Assembly (NCBI RefSeq): GCF_024139115.2
Contig: NC_085141.1
Location: 376,742,995-376,806,994 of the forward strand
Length of the DNA: 64,000 nucleotides
Direction: 5' to 3'
Source: Armigeres subalbatus
Taxonomy: Eukaryota; Arthropoda; Insecta; Diptera; Culicidae
A model generated the notes under the pieces. That model searched no databases and was not told the origin of the DNA. It saw only the letters and a list, made by a program, of their open reading frames with translations. Positions 11,530 to 21,039 of this stretch are shown piece by piece; the stretch's first letter is position 1; every line of letters begins with the position of its first letter. The translations under genes were made by a program, and so were the position numbers.

Positions 11530-12416
11530 TAGAGTGGGGCGCACTTGTATGGAAAAACTCAAACTTCGTCTAATCAAGTGAGATCCAGGTTTTTCTGAAT
11601 CGTTTTGGGACCCCAATCCACTGTGCAAAATATGGGCTCGATTGGTTGCAACCTCGCATGCCGCATCGCGTTTTAAATTTACATGGAGATTAGTATGGAA
11701 AAACGTACTTTTTTACATTTTTGCTATTAGCGGCTTCAATTTATCATCAATCACGTGACTCAATACGTTAGCATATAGTCTGGAAGATGCTGAAAGACTT
11801 TGCCGAAGAAGGTACGTAGCTGGAAGGTCTACAAAAAATGTTATTACGTTTCGAAAATTAATTGTGTAAACCATATGCAAGAAATCAATGTTTCTGCCAG
11901 CACTACCGGACGACCTATGGATATCGAAATGTAAAACCCATCTTCCTTCTTATCGGATTTTTTTCTTTGTGAAATGATTCCGGATAGCTCTCATTAGCTC
12001 TAAAGCCCTATAAGATCGTTAATTAAATTATCGTCAGTTAAATTATTGGTCTATGTAGTTTGGCAGTGCTGGCAGAATAAACGATTTTTTGCAAATGGTT
12101 TAAGCACTCAATATTCGAAGCGTTATAACTTTTTTCGTGGATGTTCCAGCAACGTACCTTCTTCAGCAAAGTTTTTCGGCATCCTTTTGGTTATACTTTA
12201 ACGCAATGTGCCACTTGGTTTACGATGAACTGAAACCTCTAGTAGTAGAAATGCAAAAATATACGTTCTCCCGTACTAATTTCCATACAAACGTCAATCG
12301 CGATGCGGAAAGCGAGGAAGCAACCAATCGGTCCCAAATTCTGCACAGTTGTTCAGGACCCAGAATGGCTTCGAAAAAACATTGATTTGAAAAAATGACC
12401 ATGACGCCCCACTCTA
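11530..12416. mobile_element. Foldback MITE, TIR TAGAGTGGGGCG, TSD ATACTTAA
   Basis: Perfect 12-bp termini TAGAGTGGGGCG/CGCCCCACTCTA, arms pairing imperfectly over about 400 bp, and an exact 8-bp duplication ATACTTAA at 11522-11529 and 12417-12424. The TAG start and the 8-bp TSD are typical of hAT elements. The small ORFs at 12137-12402 fall within an arm and are not genes. Confidence 0.92.
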
Positions 12417-12424
12417 ATACTTAA

Positions 12425-13321
12425 CTATGTATCCACATCTGTCAGGCGTATACGCAAATATAGAATTGATATTACTAGATCAACAATTGGAAAGGGTGTG
12501 TCTGCCAAAATTTATTCCTTCTTATTCCTCGTCTACATATATAGCATACATGTGCTCACTAGAAGAATCATGTGCATTTTCTAGACCGATAGTCTTATAT
12601 ACAATCAGCTCGACAAACTGATCTATTGTGTGTGTCTCCTTGGCAGATGAGAACAGCTGTTATGGTCAGTATGTGCTGAAAGCAATCATAAGTAAAGAAT
12701 TTTCAGCAATTTAAATGATCTTTCAACCCGTTCTGGATTTTTTTTGCAAATTCCATGCGTAGATCTAGAAATGCCCACAAATCTGCAATGTTCCTCACAT
12801 ATTGTGCAAATAGTCGAAGAAGAGCTTAATAACGTTTCTTAACTGTACACGTCGTAGTTGCTAATCATGATTGGCCGAGAAACAGCAAATATGCATAGCT
12901 CACCAATTAAATAATATTCTTGGGATACAAAAAAGTTATTCTTATTGTATACTTGCTTCGGAGTTTTCAATTCATGAACAATAACGATGCTGGTCAATAA
13001 CGGTGCTTATATTCAATTTAGTATTAGGAGAGGAAAATTAGTGTAACACTCATTGTTTTAAGAGACCGAGGAATGCTCTGTATCTCCGTGAGCGCTACGG
13101 AAAAGGAATCGTTGGTTAGTTGAGAAAGTATTCATGTGAAACCCTTGGTAAGCGACAAAATATTTATTGTAAACGAAGTTATTTTGAAAACAAGAAAATG
13201 AAAACTGTGTTTCAAATCAATCCAACGCAAGATCAATGTGCTTCGTTTAATAATCTTCTACAACACGATCGATTCCGCACTAAATAATTTTGAGCTCTTT
13301 GATGCAGACATTAGTTTTATC
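12425..13321 (+). repeat. Left arm of a large internal palindrome
   Basis: Blocks of this arm occur inverted at 15660-16165. 12425-12540 (TATCCACATCTG...CGTATACGC) pairs with about 16025-16145, 12540-12580 with 15808-15850, and 13205-13321 with 15660-15775. The left arm carries several hundred extra bases (about 12580-13200) that the right arm lacks. Confidence 0.75.
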
Positions 13322-14984
13322 CATTGGCGTAACTACAGGGGACTATAGCCCCACCTAGGATCTAAATAGCCCCCCCTAGAATTTTTGCTACTTCGCATAA
13401 GTATTGCACATATCTAGCTGTCTGAGCTCAACTACAGATAGTGAATTTTATTAATCTTCTCTCTTTTCAAATCTGTTGAATCTGTTTATGGTTTCATGTT
13501 TTTGAATTTCGAATAATTCAGAAAAAAAAAACCATTTTTTTTTTGGTTTTTGAAAACCACAGGGTTTGAATCCAAAGGAGAAAGACAAAATCTTTCACTT
13601 TTATGTCTGTATACTCTCTAGATAGGTGGCATACCGTGAGAGAAGTTTTTCGGAATCTGTTGCGATAATGATCTGATTCGGGGGCTATGCCTCATGGTAA
13701 AGGTCATATCAAAATTATATCAACATACGTTATTATGTTTTAAATTTCTTCAACAAAATTTGTTACAAATTTGATGCAAAATGTTGTTAAAAGATCTAAA
13801 TTTATATAAAAAATAACACTACTTTAAACAAAAAGATTTCAAATTATGCTACAGTTTTATCACACAGATAACATATTCTGTTAGAAATTTATAACAGAAT
13901 CAGATACATAATATATTGTTTACTGTGTAGTTGAAAATTTTTACAGGACGTTATAGGTCTCATGATTGTGATCATCATCAGAATTTTTTGTATTATGATT
14001 ATTTGTCAAGAACATGAAACTAAGCCTTTGCCAATTTGGCAATCTTTTTAAATTAGGTATATCAACGTATGATGATCTATTTGGCTTGAAGACTTTAGCA
14101 TGCTTAGATGACCGAAGAATTTCAAACAAATCCTGTTTTTATCAATCAAATTTCTCAGCAAATGAGCAATATTTAAAAAATTTCAAGTTTTGTGGAAAAC
14201 AATTATGATCTCATGCTTTCTAAAATATACAAGGCGCAGAATCAATAATGTGATACAATATTTCAATACCAAATTTTCAAAATGACTTATCTGCCTTTGT
14301 AAACAAAGATTCAAACGTCGATTTGGCGATTCTGATAGCACTCTCACGCAAATCAACCCTATCAACACGTAGGCGAAGGCTCCTGCTACGCGTTGATGCT
14401 GTTGGTTTGCTTGGGAGTGCTATCAGAATCGCCAAATCGTCGTTTGAATCTTTGTTGAAAATTTGGTATTGATTTCATATGCATCTATCCAATTCAGGCA
14501 TTTCCGATTTGTCTGCTAAAGTGTTTTAGGGATTTCGTAATGCTGCTATTTCTTGAAAATTTTAAATTTTCAGTAAACAATTTAGGCCTCTTTATTTTCG
14601 ACAAAGTTTTGGCAAATCTCTCAGATTTTAAAGAGAGGTAATTGATGAGGAAGAACTTGGAATGCTGTTGGATAGATTATAAAAATCCACAGATCCAATT
14701 TCCAATCCAATCCAATATTGCTTTGCTAAAGCTCGTATGATTTTTTCACGACATTTCTTTTTTTATAGGCTGAGTAGACCATAATTTATAATGTTCAAGT
14801 CGTCAATGGATGTGTTGTATGTAAATAGGTCAATGTTTGTTTGGTCGGCCAACTTGCGAACAATATATACTAGTTGTTTTGAGCATTGAGCAAAAACGAT
14901 AACTTAATTGTTTTGAGTTAAAATGTAGAAAGTATTTATAAAAAAGTTAGACCCCCCTAGAATTTTCCATTAGTTATGCCAATG
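13322..14984. mobile_element. 1.66-kb TIR element, TSD TTTATC
   Basis: The left end CATTGGCGTAACTA and the right end TAGTTATGCCAATG form 14-bp inverted termini with one mismatch, followed inward by CCCCCCTAGAAT-type motifs. TTTATC is duplicated at 13316-13321 and 14985-14990. The matching site in the opposite palindrome arm (about 15650-15670) reads across without the insertion, confirming the boundaries. No transposase is visible. The ORFs are short. Confidence 0.88.
14263..14472. repeat. Foldback MITE nested in the TTTATC element
   Basis: A 210-bp hairpin. The arms TCAATACCAAATTTTC...AACAAAGATTCAAACG (left arm has about 24 extra bases) and their reverse complement surround a short loop near 14370. 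The arm sequence is shared with 1809-2010. Confidence 0.75.
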
Positions 14985-14990
14985 TTTATC

Positions 14991-15100
14991 ACTTCGCGTT
15001 CTCCCACACTAGCTGGCGTGATCAGCATCAACACAATAGATTGCACACTGGTTTCAACTGCAACAAATTTCTGCTACGCGATCATTCCGCATTAATATTG
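14991..15100 (+). repeat. Inner part of left palindrome arm
   Basis: GCGTTCTCCCACACTAGCTG and the following 90 bases pair with about 15530-15655 (reverse complement), ending in AATATTGTG on the left and CACAATAT on the right. Confidence 0.75.
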
Positions 15101-15530
15101 TGTAAGCATATGCGGTATTTCGAAAAATTTCGTTTCAGGTGGTTCGAAACGAAATTCCGCGGAATTTCGCGGAATTTGAGCATGGCGAAATCTGATTTCT
15201 TGATTTCGTTTCGTTTCGTAAAATTACAAAAATTTCGCTAGAAAAAACTAGCTTCAAACGAAATTTAACGGAATTCCGCGGAATTTCGAAACAAATTTAA
15301 ACTTAAATCATACTTTATAATTATCAAAAATTTTGGCTGCGCCGCTAAACTATATCGTAAAGTTGTTTTGAAAACTTTAGGTTATACATTTTTTTCTATT
15401 AACGCTTACTACATAACACCAACCTTAGTAGACAAATACGTATGTAGTTTTCTTCTATGAAACGTCTTCAGTGTTTCCAAGATTCAAATTCAAATTATGT
15501 GATATTTTTTTTACTATTTGCACAATATGA
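15094..15530 (+). mobile_element. End unit 'A' of TAAG family (TAAGCATATGCGG)
   Basis: Starts TAAGCATATGCGG and is rich in TTTCGTTTCGT and ATTCCGCGGAATT. An inverted and partly deleted copy is present at 18602-18967. It fills the centre of the palindrome. Confidence 0.7.
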
Positions 15531-16165
15531 ATGCGGAATCGATCGTGGGACGGCAGTGAGAGAAGAAAAATCTACCTCGCGTAGCAGAAATTTGTTTAAC
15601 CAGTGTGCAATCTATCGTGTTGATGCTGATCACGCCAGATAGTGTGGGAGAATGCTAAGTGATCAAACTAATGTCTGCACCGAAGAGCACAAAATTATTT
15701 AGTGCGGAATCGATCGTGTTGTAGAAGCTTATTAAACGAAGTACATTGATCTTGCGTTAGATATGGGTCTGTGAAATTCATTCTGAAATACATAACTTTA
15801 TGCATTTTAGAAAGGTGCACATGATTCTTCTAGTGAGCAAATGTATGCTATATGGAAATAAAAGGTATTCTACCAGGATTTGCGTAACAATTGTTTCATG
15901 TGCCGAGCGGAAGGTCACCGGAAGGATGCGTGTCCATAAAGCACAAAAATGAACGATCAAAAGAAACGATAAAAAAAAAATTCAGAGAACCCCCCTAGAC
16001 CAATTTTCTGGCTACGCCACTGGTGCTATATATATGTAGACGAAGAATAAGAAGGAATAAGTTTTGGCTGTTACGCTCTTTTCAAATGTTGTTCTAGGAA
16101 TATCTTTTCTCTATCTGCGTATACGCTTGGCAGATGTGGATACAAAACTGAGTAAACATTTTTCA
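15530..16165 (-). repeat. Right arm of the large internal palindrome
   Basis: Reverse complement of parts of 12425-13321 and 14991-15100. It lacks the 13322-14984 element but carries its own insertion at 15854-16023. Confidence 0.75.
15854..16023 (-). mobile_element. 170-bp insertion with 8-bp TSD TGCTATAT
   Basis: TGCTATAT is present at both 15846-15853 and 16024-16031. The opposite palindrome arm (about 12538-12552) has the uninterrupted site. On the minus strand the insert starts CCAGTGGCGTAGCC, a terminus like the hAT consensus. The other end (GGAAATAAAAGG on +) does not match it, so the element is probably deleted at that end. Confidence 0.7.
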
Positions 16166-16517
16166 GATTTTCCGCGGGAGATTGTTAAAAATGTGGACAT
16201 CAACAAAACAAAATTAGATTTCAACAGCGAATTGATCATAATTTTCATAAGAATATCATTGGAATTTGCACGGGATTATTTTCAAATTTTCTATGGAAAA
16301 TTCTTCGCAATTTCCGAGGTGAATGTTATGTAATCTAAACCAAAATTGTTCAGAGCTCCCACGTGATTTTTTAAAATTTTTAACGGGAATCCGTTTTCAA
16401 CGAAAAAAATCGGATTTTTGAAGGAATTTCTTTGGATTTCTACAGGAAATTTATTGTATTGTACATAAGAAATTCGTCGGAAAAATTCAAAACAAAATTA
16501 TTAAAAGGAAGAAGGGT
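16166..16517. repeat. Flank of TTTGGCCGAAA element, copy 1
   Basis: AATTTC/GAAATT-rich DNA. The part from about 16410 (GGAATTTCTTTGGATTTCT...) matches 54255-54350, placing it in the same dispersed element as the array that follows. Confidence 0.55.
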
Positions 16518-17190
16518 TGTTTGACCGAAAATCATTTGGCGAAAGCCATTAAGCCGAATAATACGTTAAGTGAAAAATCATCCAGCAGAATTGTATTTGA
16601 TCGAAATGAACATTTGGGCAAAACGGTTATACAACGAAAACCAGTTTGGCCAAAAATTTCATTTGGTCAAAGCACTCTTCCCCAATACGTCATTTGGCTG
16701 ATATGGTCGTTTGGCTGAATAGGTTATAAGACCGAAAATGTCGTTATGCCGAAATGGATGTTTGACATAAAAGGTCATTTGGTCAAAAATGTTGCTTACT
16801 GTACGGTAATATGGTCAAAAATATCCAACAGTTTTTTTAGCTGAAAATGTCATTTTGCCGAAATGGTTGTTTGTCCGAAAAAGACATTTGATCGACTAGA
16901 TCATTTGGCCGAAAACGTCATTTGGTGGAAATGGTCGTTTGGCAGAAAAAATCCTTTGGCCCGAAAATGTCCTTTCTGCAAAAAAAAAAACATTTCAGCC
17001 AAACAGCATTGTCTGACCAATGACCAATTCAGTCGAGCGACACTTTCAGTCGAATGCTTATTTCGGCCAAATGACCCTTTCGGCTAATTGAGCTATTTTT
17101 TCAGCCAAAGAAACTGTTCGACCAAATGACATTTTCGACAAAGTAATTTTAGACTAGATGTTCAGCCAAATGTAGTACATTAGACGAACC
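16518..17190. repeat. TTTGGCCGAAA array that reverses orientation, copy 1
   Basis: About 20-bp degenerate units of CATTTGGCCGAAAATG form from 16518 to about 16980. From about 16990 the same unit reads as its reverse complement (TTCGGCCAAATGAC). The small ORFs across it are repeat shadows. Confidence 0.8.
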
Positions 17191-17210
17191 AACTTTCGGA
17201 CTTACCAACA

Positions 17211-17474
17211 AACCACTCAAGCTTTAGCTGGAATAAGGGCGAATATCGCAAGGAAGAATTCTCTTCACCGACTTCCCCTCTATTGAATAAAAGTGACAAG
17301 CAGGGGATTTCTTTAAAGTTTATCAGAAAACTAGAAAACAATTGGAACTTGCATTCTGAGGTTATAAACCGCAAATAAATCTTCTGCTTGTTACTTTTAC
17401 TTAAAAGAGGGGTAGTCGACGAAAAGAATTCTCTCTTGCTACATTCGCCTTTTTGCCAGATAGAGCTTGAATTT
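17211..17474. repeat. Foldback MITE
   Basis: The left arm CTCAAGCTTTAGCTGG...GGCGAATATCGCAAGG pairs imperfectly with the right arm ending CTTGCTACATTCGCC...AGCTTGAA. AAGAATTCTCTT is retained in both arms. Arms are about 100 bp. No TSD was assigned. Confidence 0.65.
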
Positions 17475-17489
17475 TAGCTATACAGTCGA

Positions 17490-17609
17490 CTCTCTACATC
17501 TCGATGATCTATATATAGATATCTCTCCCTATGTCGATAGTTTTCTCGGTCCCTCCAATCTACATACATTCGGGCCTTCTACATCTCGATAACCTACATA
17601 TCTCGATGT
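17490..17609. repeat. CTACATCTCGATA-rich tract
   Basis: Short repeats of CTACATCTCGAT and related words. It hosts the SINE that follows, supplying one copy of its TSD (TATCTCGATGT, 17599-17609). Confidence 0.5.
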
Positions 17610-17873
17610 CTTCTTCTTTCTATTGGCATCACATCCCCCACTGGACATTGACACCTCGTAGCTTAGTGTTCATTCAGCACTTCCACAGTTATTAACTGCG
17701 AGGTTTCTAAGCCAAGGTACCATTTTTGCATTTGAATATCATTAGGCTAACACGATGATACTTTTATGCCCAGGGAAATCAAGACAATTTCCACCGGGAA
17801 TCGAACCCAGCCACCATCAGCATGGTCTTACTTTGTAGCCGCGCGTCTTACCGCTAGGCTAAGGAGCGCCTCC
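17610..17873 (-). mobile_element. tRNA-derived SINE (Feilai-like), with TSD
   Basis: A minus-strand copy. The tRNA-like head is near 17800-17873 with box B GGGTTCGATTCCC (+ strand GGGAATCGAACCC, about 17799-17811). The body and a GAA-rich tail end at 17610. It is flanked by TATCTCGATGT (17599-17609) and TATCGCGATGT (17874-17884), an 11-bp TSD with one mismatch. Some body bases around box B are deleted relative to the other copies. Confidence 0.88.
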
Positions 17874-18118
17874 TATCGCGATGTGTTCTGGTCATTTTTT
17901 GTTTAAGCTTCTCTGTCGAATTTCTCGTGCGAATTTCTAGGCTACTAGACCATCTTTGAACAATAACAGTCACATAAGCGCTTTGAGGTTCCCCCAAACA
18001 CACGCGACGCGACAGTCGTGACGCGATTCTATCGCTTGGCGACAGCGATTCTGTCGCCGTTGGTATGGGACCGTAAACAGAATATTGGCTGCAGCAACCC
18101 AACGATAGAATGTACATA

Positions 18119-18601
18119 ACCTTAAGTGAACTAATAAAACCTTAGTTCGAAATTTGAATCCGTATATGACAAATCCCACAATTTCTATATTTTTATGTAC
18201 TTGCTGATATTAAATTGATCAAATTCAGGAGCACACGCTCCACGATGAATTCCTTTGAAAGCGGCACAAATGCTGGGGTATTGCCTTATCGCCAATGTTA
18301 TATGAGGCGATTTATCACAGACTACCTCTTCTGTTATTATGACTCTAAAAATAGTAATTCAATTTCGAAAAGGTGAAATCAGAATTGCGTAAAACCATTT
18401 TAATAAAAATTCCGCGGAAAAAAATTAAAATTTCGTTTCGTTTCGAAAAATTTCGAAATAAATGAAGCTTGATTTCGTATCGTTTCGAAGTCTCGAAAGT
18501 AAATCTATATTTCGTTTCGTTTCGATCCGAATCAACATAGACATTTTAAATTTCGTTTCGTTTCGTTTCGATAGGAAAAAGGGTGTTATCGCATACCCTT
18601 A
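18119..18601 (-). mobile_element. Inverted copy of end 'B' of TAAG family
   Basis: Reverse complement of 10895-11408, with its TAAGGGTATGCG terminus at 18590-18601 pointing rightwards. It shares the CAAATGCTGGGGTATTGCC and GAGCACACGCTCCACGATGA segments with the left copy. Confidence 0.8.
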
Positions 18602-18967
18602 ATATTGTGCAAATAGTAAAAAAAATATCACAAAATTTTAATCATGGAAACACTGAAGACGTTTTATAGAAGAAAACTACTTACGTATTTGTCGACTAAG
18701 AATGGGGTGAGTGAGCGTTGTTCGGCGGCGCAGCCAAAATTTTTTTATGATTATAAAGTATGGATTAGTTTAAGTTCGTTTCGAAATTCCGCGAAATTCC
18801 GTTTAATTTCGTTAGAAGCTAGTTTTTTCTAGCGAAAGTTTTGTAATTTTACGAAACGAAACGAAATCAAGAAATCAGATTTCGCCATGCTCAAATTCCG
18901 CGAAATTCCGCGGAATTTCGTTTCGAACCACCTGAAACGAAATTTTTCGAAATACCGCATATGCTTA
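18602..18967 (-). mobile_element. Inverted copy of end 'A'; right end of the composite
   Basis: Reverse complement of 15094-15530 with an internal replacement or deletion around 18700-18740. It ends CGCATATGCTTA directly against the TSD GTCTCATA, so it is the true right border of the 8.07-kb insertion in the LINE. Confidence 0.8.
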
Positions 18968-19243
18968 GTCTCATAACATTGACTGTCCGACGCTGCTGAG
19001 TAATGTCAACATCAACGTTCCAGCGAGATCAACCCGCCATACAGATTTCCTACGTCTTCCAGCACACCGCACCGTTTTTGGACAAAATAACCCGTTTGAT
19101 GTTTGTTGTCGACGTTTTAATGAAGTGTATGTTTATTTTAATTATAATATGACCAAGTGTGTGTTTAAAAGTAGTATAATTAGTTAGTAGTATCTGTCTG
19201 TACGATTAGTTCGAAGACAAGTAATAAATAAATAAATAAATAA
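18968..19243 (+). pseudogene. Jockey-clade LINE, C-terminal end, 3'UTR and (AAAT)n tail
   Basis: After the second GTCTCATA the LINE frame resumes (NIDCPTLLSNVNINVPARS...) and closes with TAG at 19185-19187. This fits the usual C-terminus of Jockey-like ORF2, in which INVPAR is a typical word. A short 3'UTR and an AATAAATAAATAAA tail (19223-19243) follow. It is in frame with 9391-10894 when the insertion is removed, which confirms it is the same copy. Confidence 0.88.
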
Positions 19244-19247
19244 ATGA

Positions 19248-19383
19248 TATACGAATGCAAAAATGGTAACCTGGCTTAGAAACCTCGCAGTTAATAACTG
19301 TGGAAGTGCTAATTGAACACTAAGCTGCGAGGCGGCAATGTCCCAGTGGGGGATGTAATGCCAATGAAGAAGAAGAAGAAGAA
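19248..19383 (+). mobile_element. 3' half of split Feilai-like SINE
   Basis: Begins TATACGAATGCAAAAATGG exactly where the 5' half stopped. It continues through AACCTCGCAGTTAATAACTG and GGGGGATGTAATGCC to a (GAA)n tail, then the 13-bp TSD GTAAAGCACATCA at 19384-19396. The two halves sum to about 293 bp, the length of the intact copy at 4491-4788. Confidence 0.92.
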
Positions 19384-19396
19384 GTAAAGCACATCA

Positions 19397-19671
19397 CATG
19401 GGCGCGTTTTATCCTGCGTTCAGAGATTTTATTAAAATGTGCGTTTTTCTATGAAAAATGTAATAAAGTTTACTTTTTAGTAACTTGGCACAATCTTTAC
19501 TAATTTGTTTTTCCAGACATGTGCAAAGATTATTGAAAAAAATGTTTTTATCTAGTAGAAAATCCTTAAGGGAACGGAAGCTTAAATTTTATCAAAAGGC
19601 GGAAAAAAACAATTTTATTTTTAAATTTTTTATTATAGATGTCTAGACTATTATTTTTAATTTGTTGATCT
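19397..19671. other. Noncoding, nothing recognised
   Basis: AT-rich, with no ORF or repeat I can place. Confidence 0.5.
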
Positions 19672-20076
19672 AAACCCAGATTAATCCACCTAGCGGTGGT
19701 GGTGCCTTTCTCGCATTTAGTTAAGACACCAACATATGGGGTTTATATGGTCCGATGTACCATTTTCTTCATAAATTCTAAACGCAATGACCGATCGTTA
19801 TCAAACTCAATAGTGATCATCAAGGCTTTGTCCCCTGTTGCGAGAAAATCGGTTGAAGATTACTATACGACAAGTTGTCTTATGTTTTTTTATAGCTTTT
19901 GTGCACACACATACACACACATACATACGCACGGACAGACTGACATGTGCTCAGTTTGTTGAGCTGAGTCGATTGGTATATAACACTATGGGTCTCAGAG
20001 GCTTCTATAAAAAGTTCGTTTTCGGAGTGAAATGATAGCCTTTCGGTACAACTTCGTTGTACGAGAAAGGCAAAAA
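19672..20076 (+). mobile_element. MITE-like mosquito repeat, copy 1
   Basis: Starts AAACCCAGATTAATCCACC, then TGCCTTTCTCG, and closes with CGAGAAAGGCAAAAA (inverted with respect to the start). It has a CACACATACACACA stretch and a GAGTCGATTGGTATATAAC segment near the 3' side. A second copy lies at 44726-45109 and an end fragment at 28289-28332. Confidence 0.8.
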
Positions 20077-20586
20077 TATGTTTAGGCGTCAGCTGCCATC
20101 GGTTTTGTAACTTAATTTAGCCTGTTAACCCAGAAAATGCAATGGCTCATATTAGTTGACTGGCGCATTTTAAACCTAGTTCCCCTAGATAACTGATCAG
20201 TTGAATGGCTTTTCTTTATAAGTGACGGGCTTACTTCAAGCCCCATTTTATTCAAAAGAACCATAATAAATAATAACATTGTAAATTAACGTCCAAGCCG
20301 GGTGGTTTAATCCCCGGAAACAGGCAATTATCTTCGATTGAACTGAACCTGAGTTGAGTGCTCTTGCCTACGCAATGCGGTCAGGTCTGAGCTTGACGAC
20401 CGACTGGCAAATAGCTTACACAACCTCACTTTATCAGTACTGTTGCTGATGAAGAATGTGTATAGCCGCCAGACATTCTAAATACTCACGCTCCTCTAAT
20501 GTGGACGTGTACTATACACATGTGGAAGTATTGGCTTGAGAAAAGGATTGCGAGTGATTTGACTAGGTTGCGAAGGCCGACGGAGG
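20077..20586. other. Noncoding, possibly a repeat leading into the tRNA-like sequence
   Basis: No ORF. From about 20290 to 20586 the sequence is less AT-rich and contains TAGCCGCCAGACATTC and CCGACGGAGG. It may be the 5' part of a repeat whose 3' part is the tRNA-like module, but I have no second copy in the window to test this. Confidence 0.35.
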
Positions 20587-20660
20587 TCTTTCGTAGCTTA
20601 GTTGGTTAAAGCACCAGTCTAGCGTACTGTAGGGTCATGGGTTCGAGTCCCATCGAAGGA
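20587..20660 (+). tRNA. tRNA-Ala(AGC)-like sequence, gene or SINE head
   Basis: 74 nt that fold as a cloverleaf. Acceptor TCTTTCG/CGAAGGA is fully paired, with one G-U. The D arm is GCTT/AAGC with loop AGTTGGTTA. The anticodon stem CCAGT/ACTGT has one C-U mismatch, and loop CTAGCGT gives anticodon AGC. The T arm is ATGGG/CCCAT with TTCGAGT. Boxes A and B are good. The mismatch and repeat-rich surroundings leave a tRNA-derived SINE or pseudogene as a real alternative. Confidence 0.5.
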
Positions 20661-21039
20661 AAAGTGGTTACCTCCAATACATTTTCCAAATCAATATCTT
20701 CCACATAACGTACATATTCAATTCACATATGAGTTTTCATAACATTGTAAATCATAATAAATAAATTTTTGATCATATGCACCTTTCAGTCTACCTCCAT
20801 AGCAGCAAAGAGTATATAAAAGAATGTTTACAAAAAAACTTATATTTTCAAAGCATTTTTAGTTTAAAGCCTAAAATTTAAAAAAACTTAAAAAGCTTAA
20901 AATTTTACCGGAAACGCGTCAGAGGTGTTTGCTCTTGTTTTGTTTATTTTCTTGACATTTGACAGCTCTCCGTACGTTTTTATGTATTTCAGAATAGCAA
21001 ACCTAAAGCTTTCAGTACACTGTTTGTATATAGGGGTAG
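20661..21039. other. Noncoding, nothing recognised
   Basis: AT-rich with no supported feature. It could be the 3' tail of a tRNA-derived repeat (AATAAATAAATTT near 20756). Confidence 0.4.

Noticed and set aside
16518..17190. CRISPR-like interspersed repeats (TTTGGCCGAAA about every 20 bp)
   Set aside because: The intervals are degenerate copies of the same unit, spacing is irregular, and the orientation flips midway.
19900..19935. CACACA-rich stretch as an independent microsatellite
   Set aside because: It is an internal part of the MITE family, present in the same place in the second copy (about 44958).
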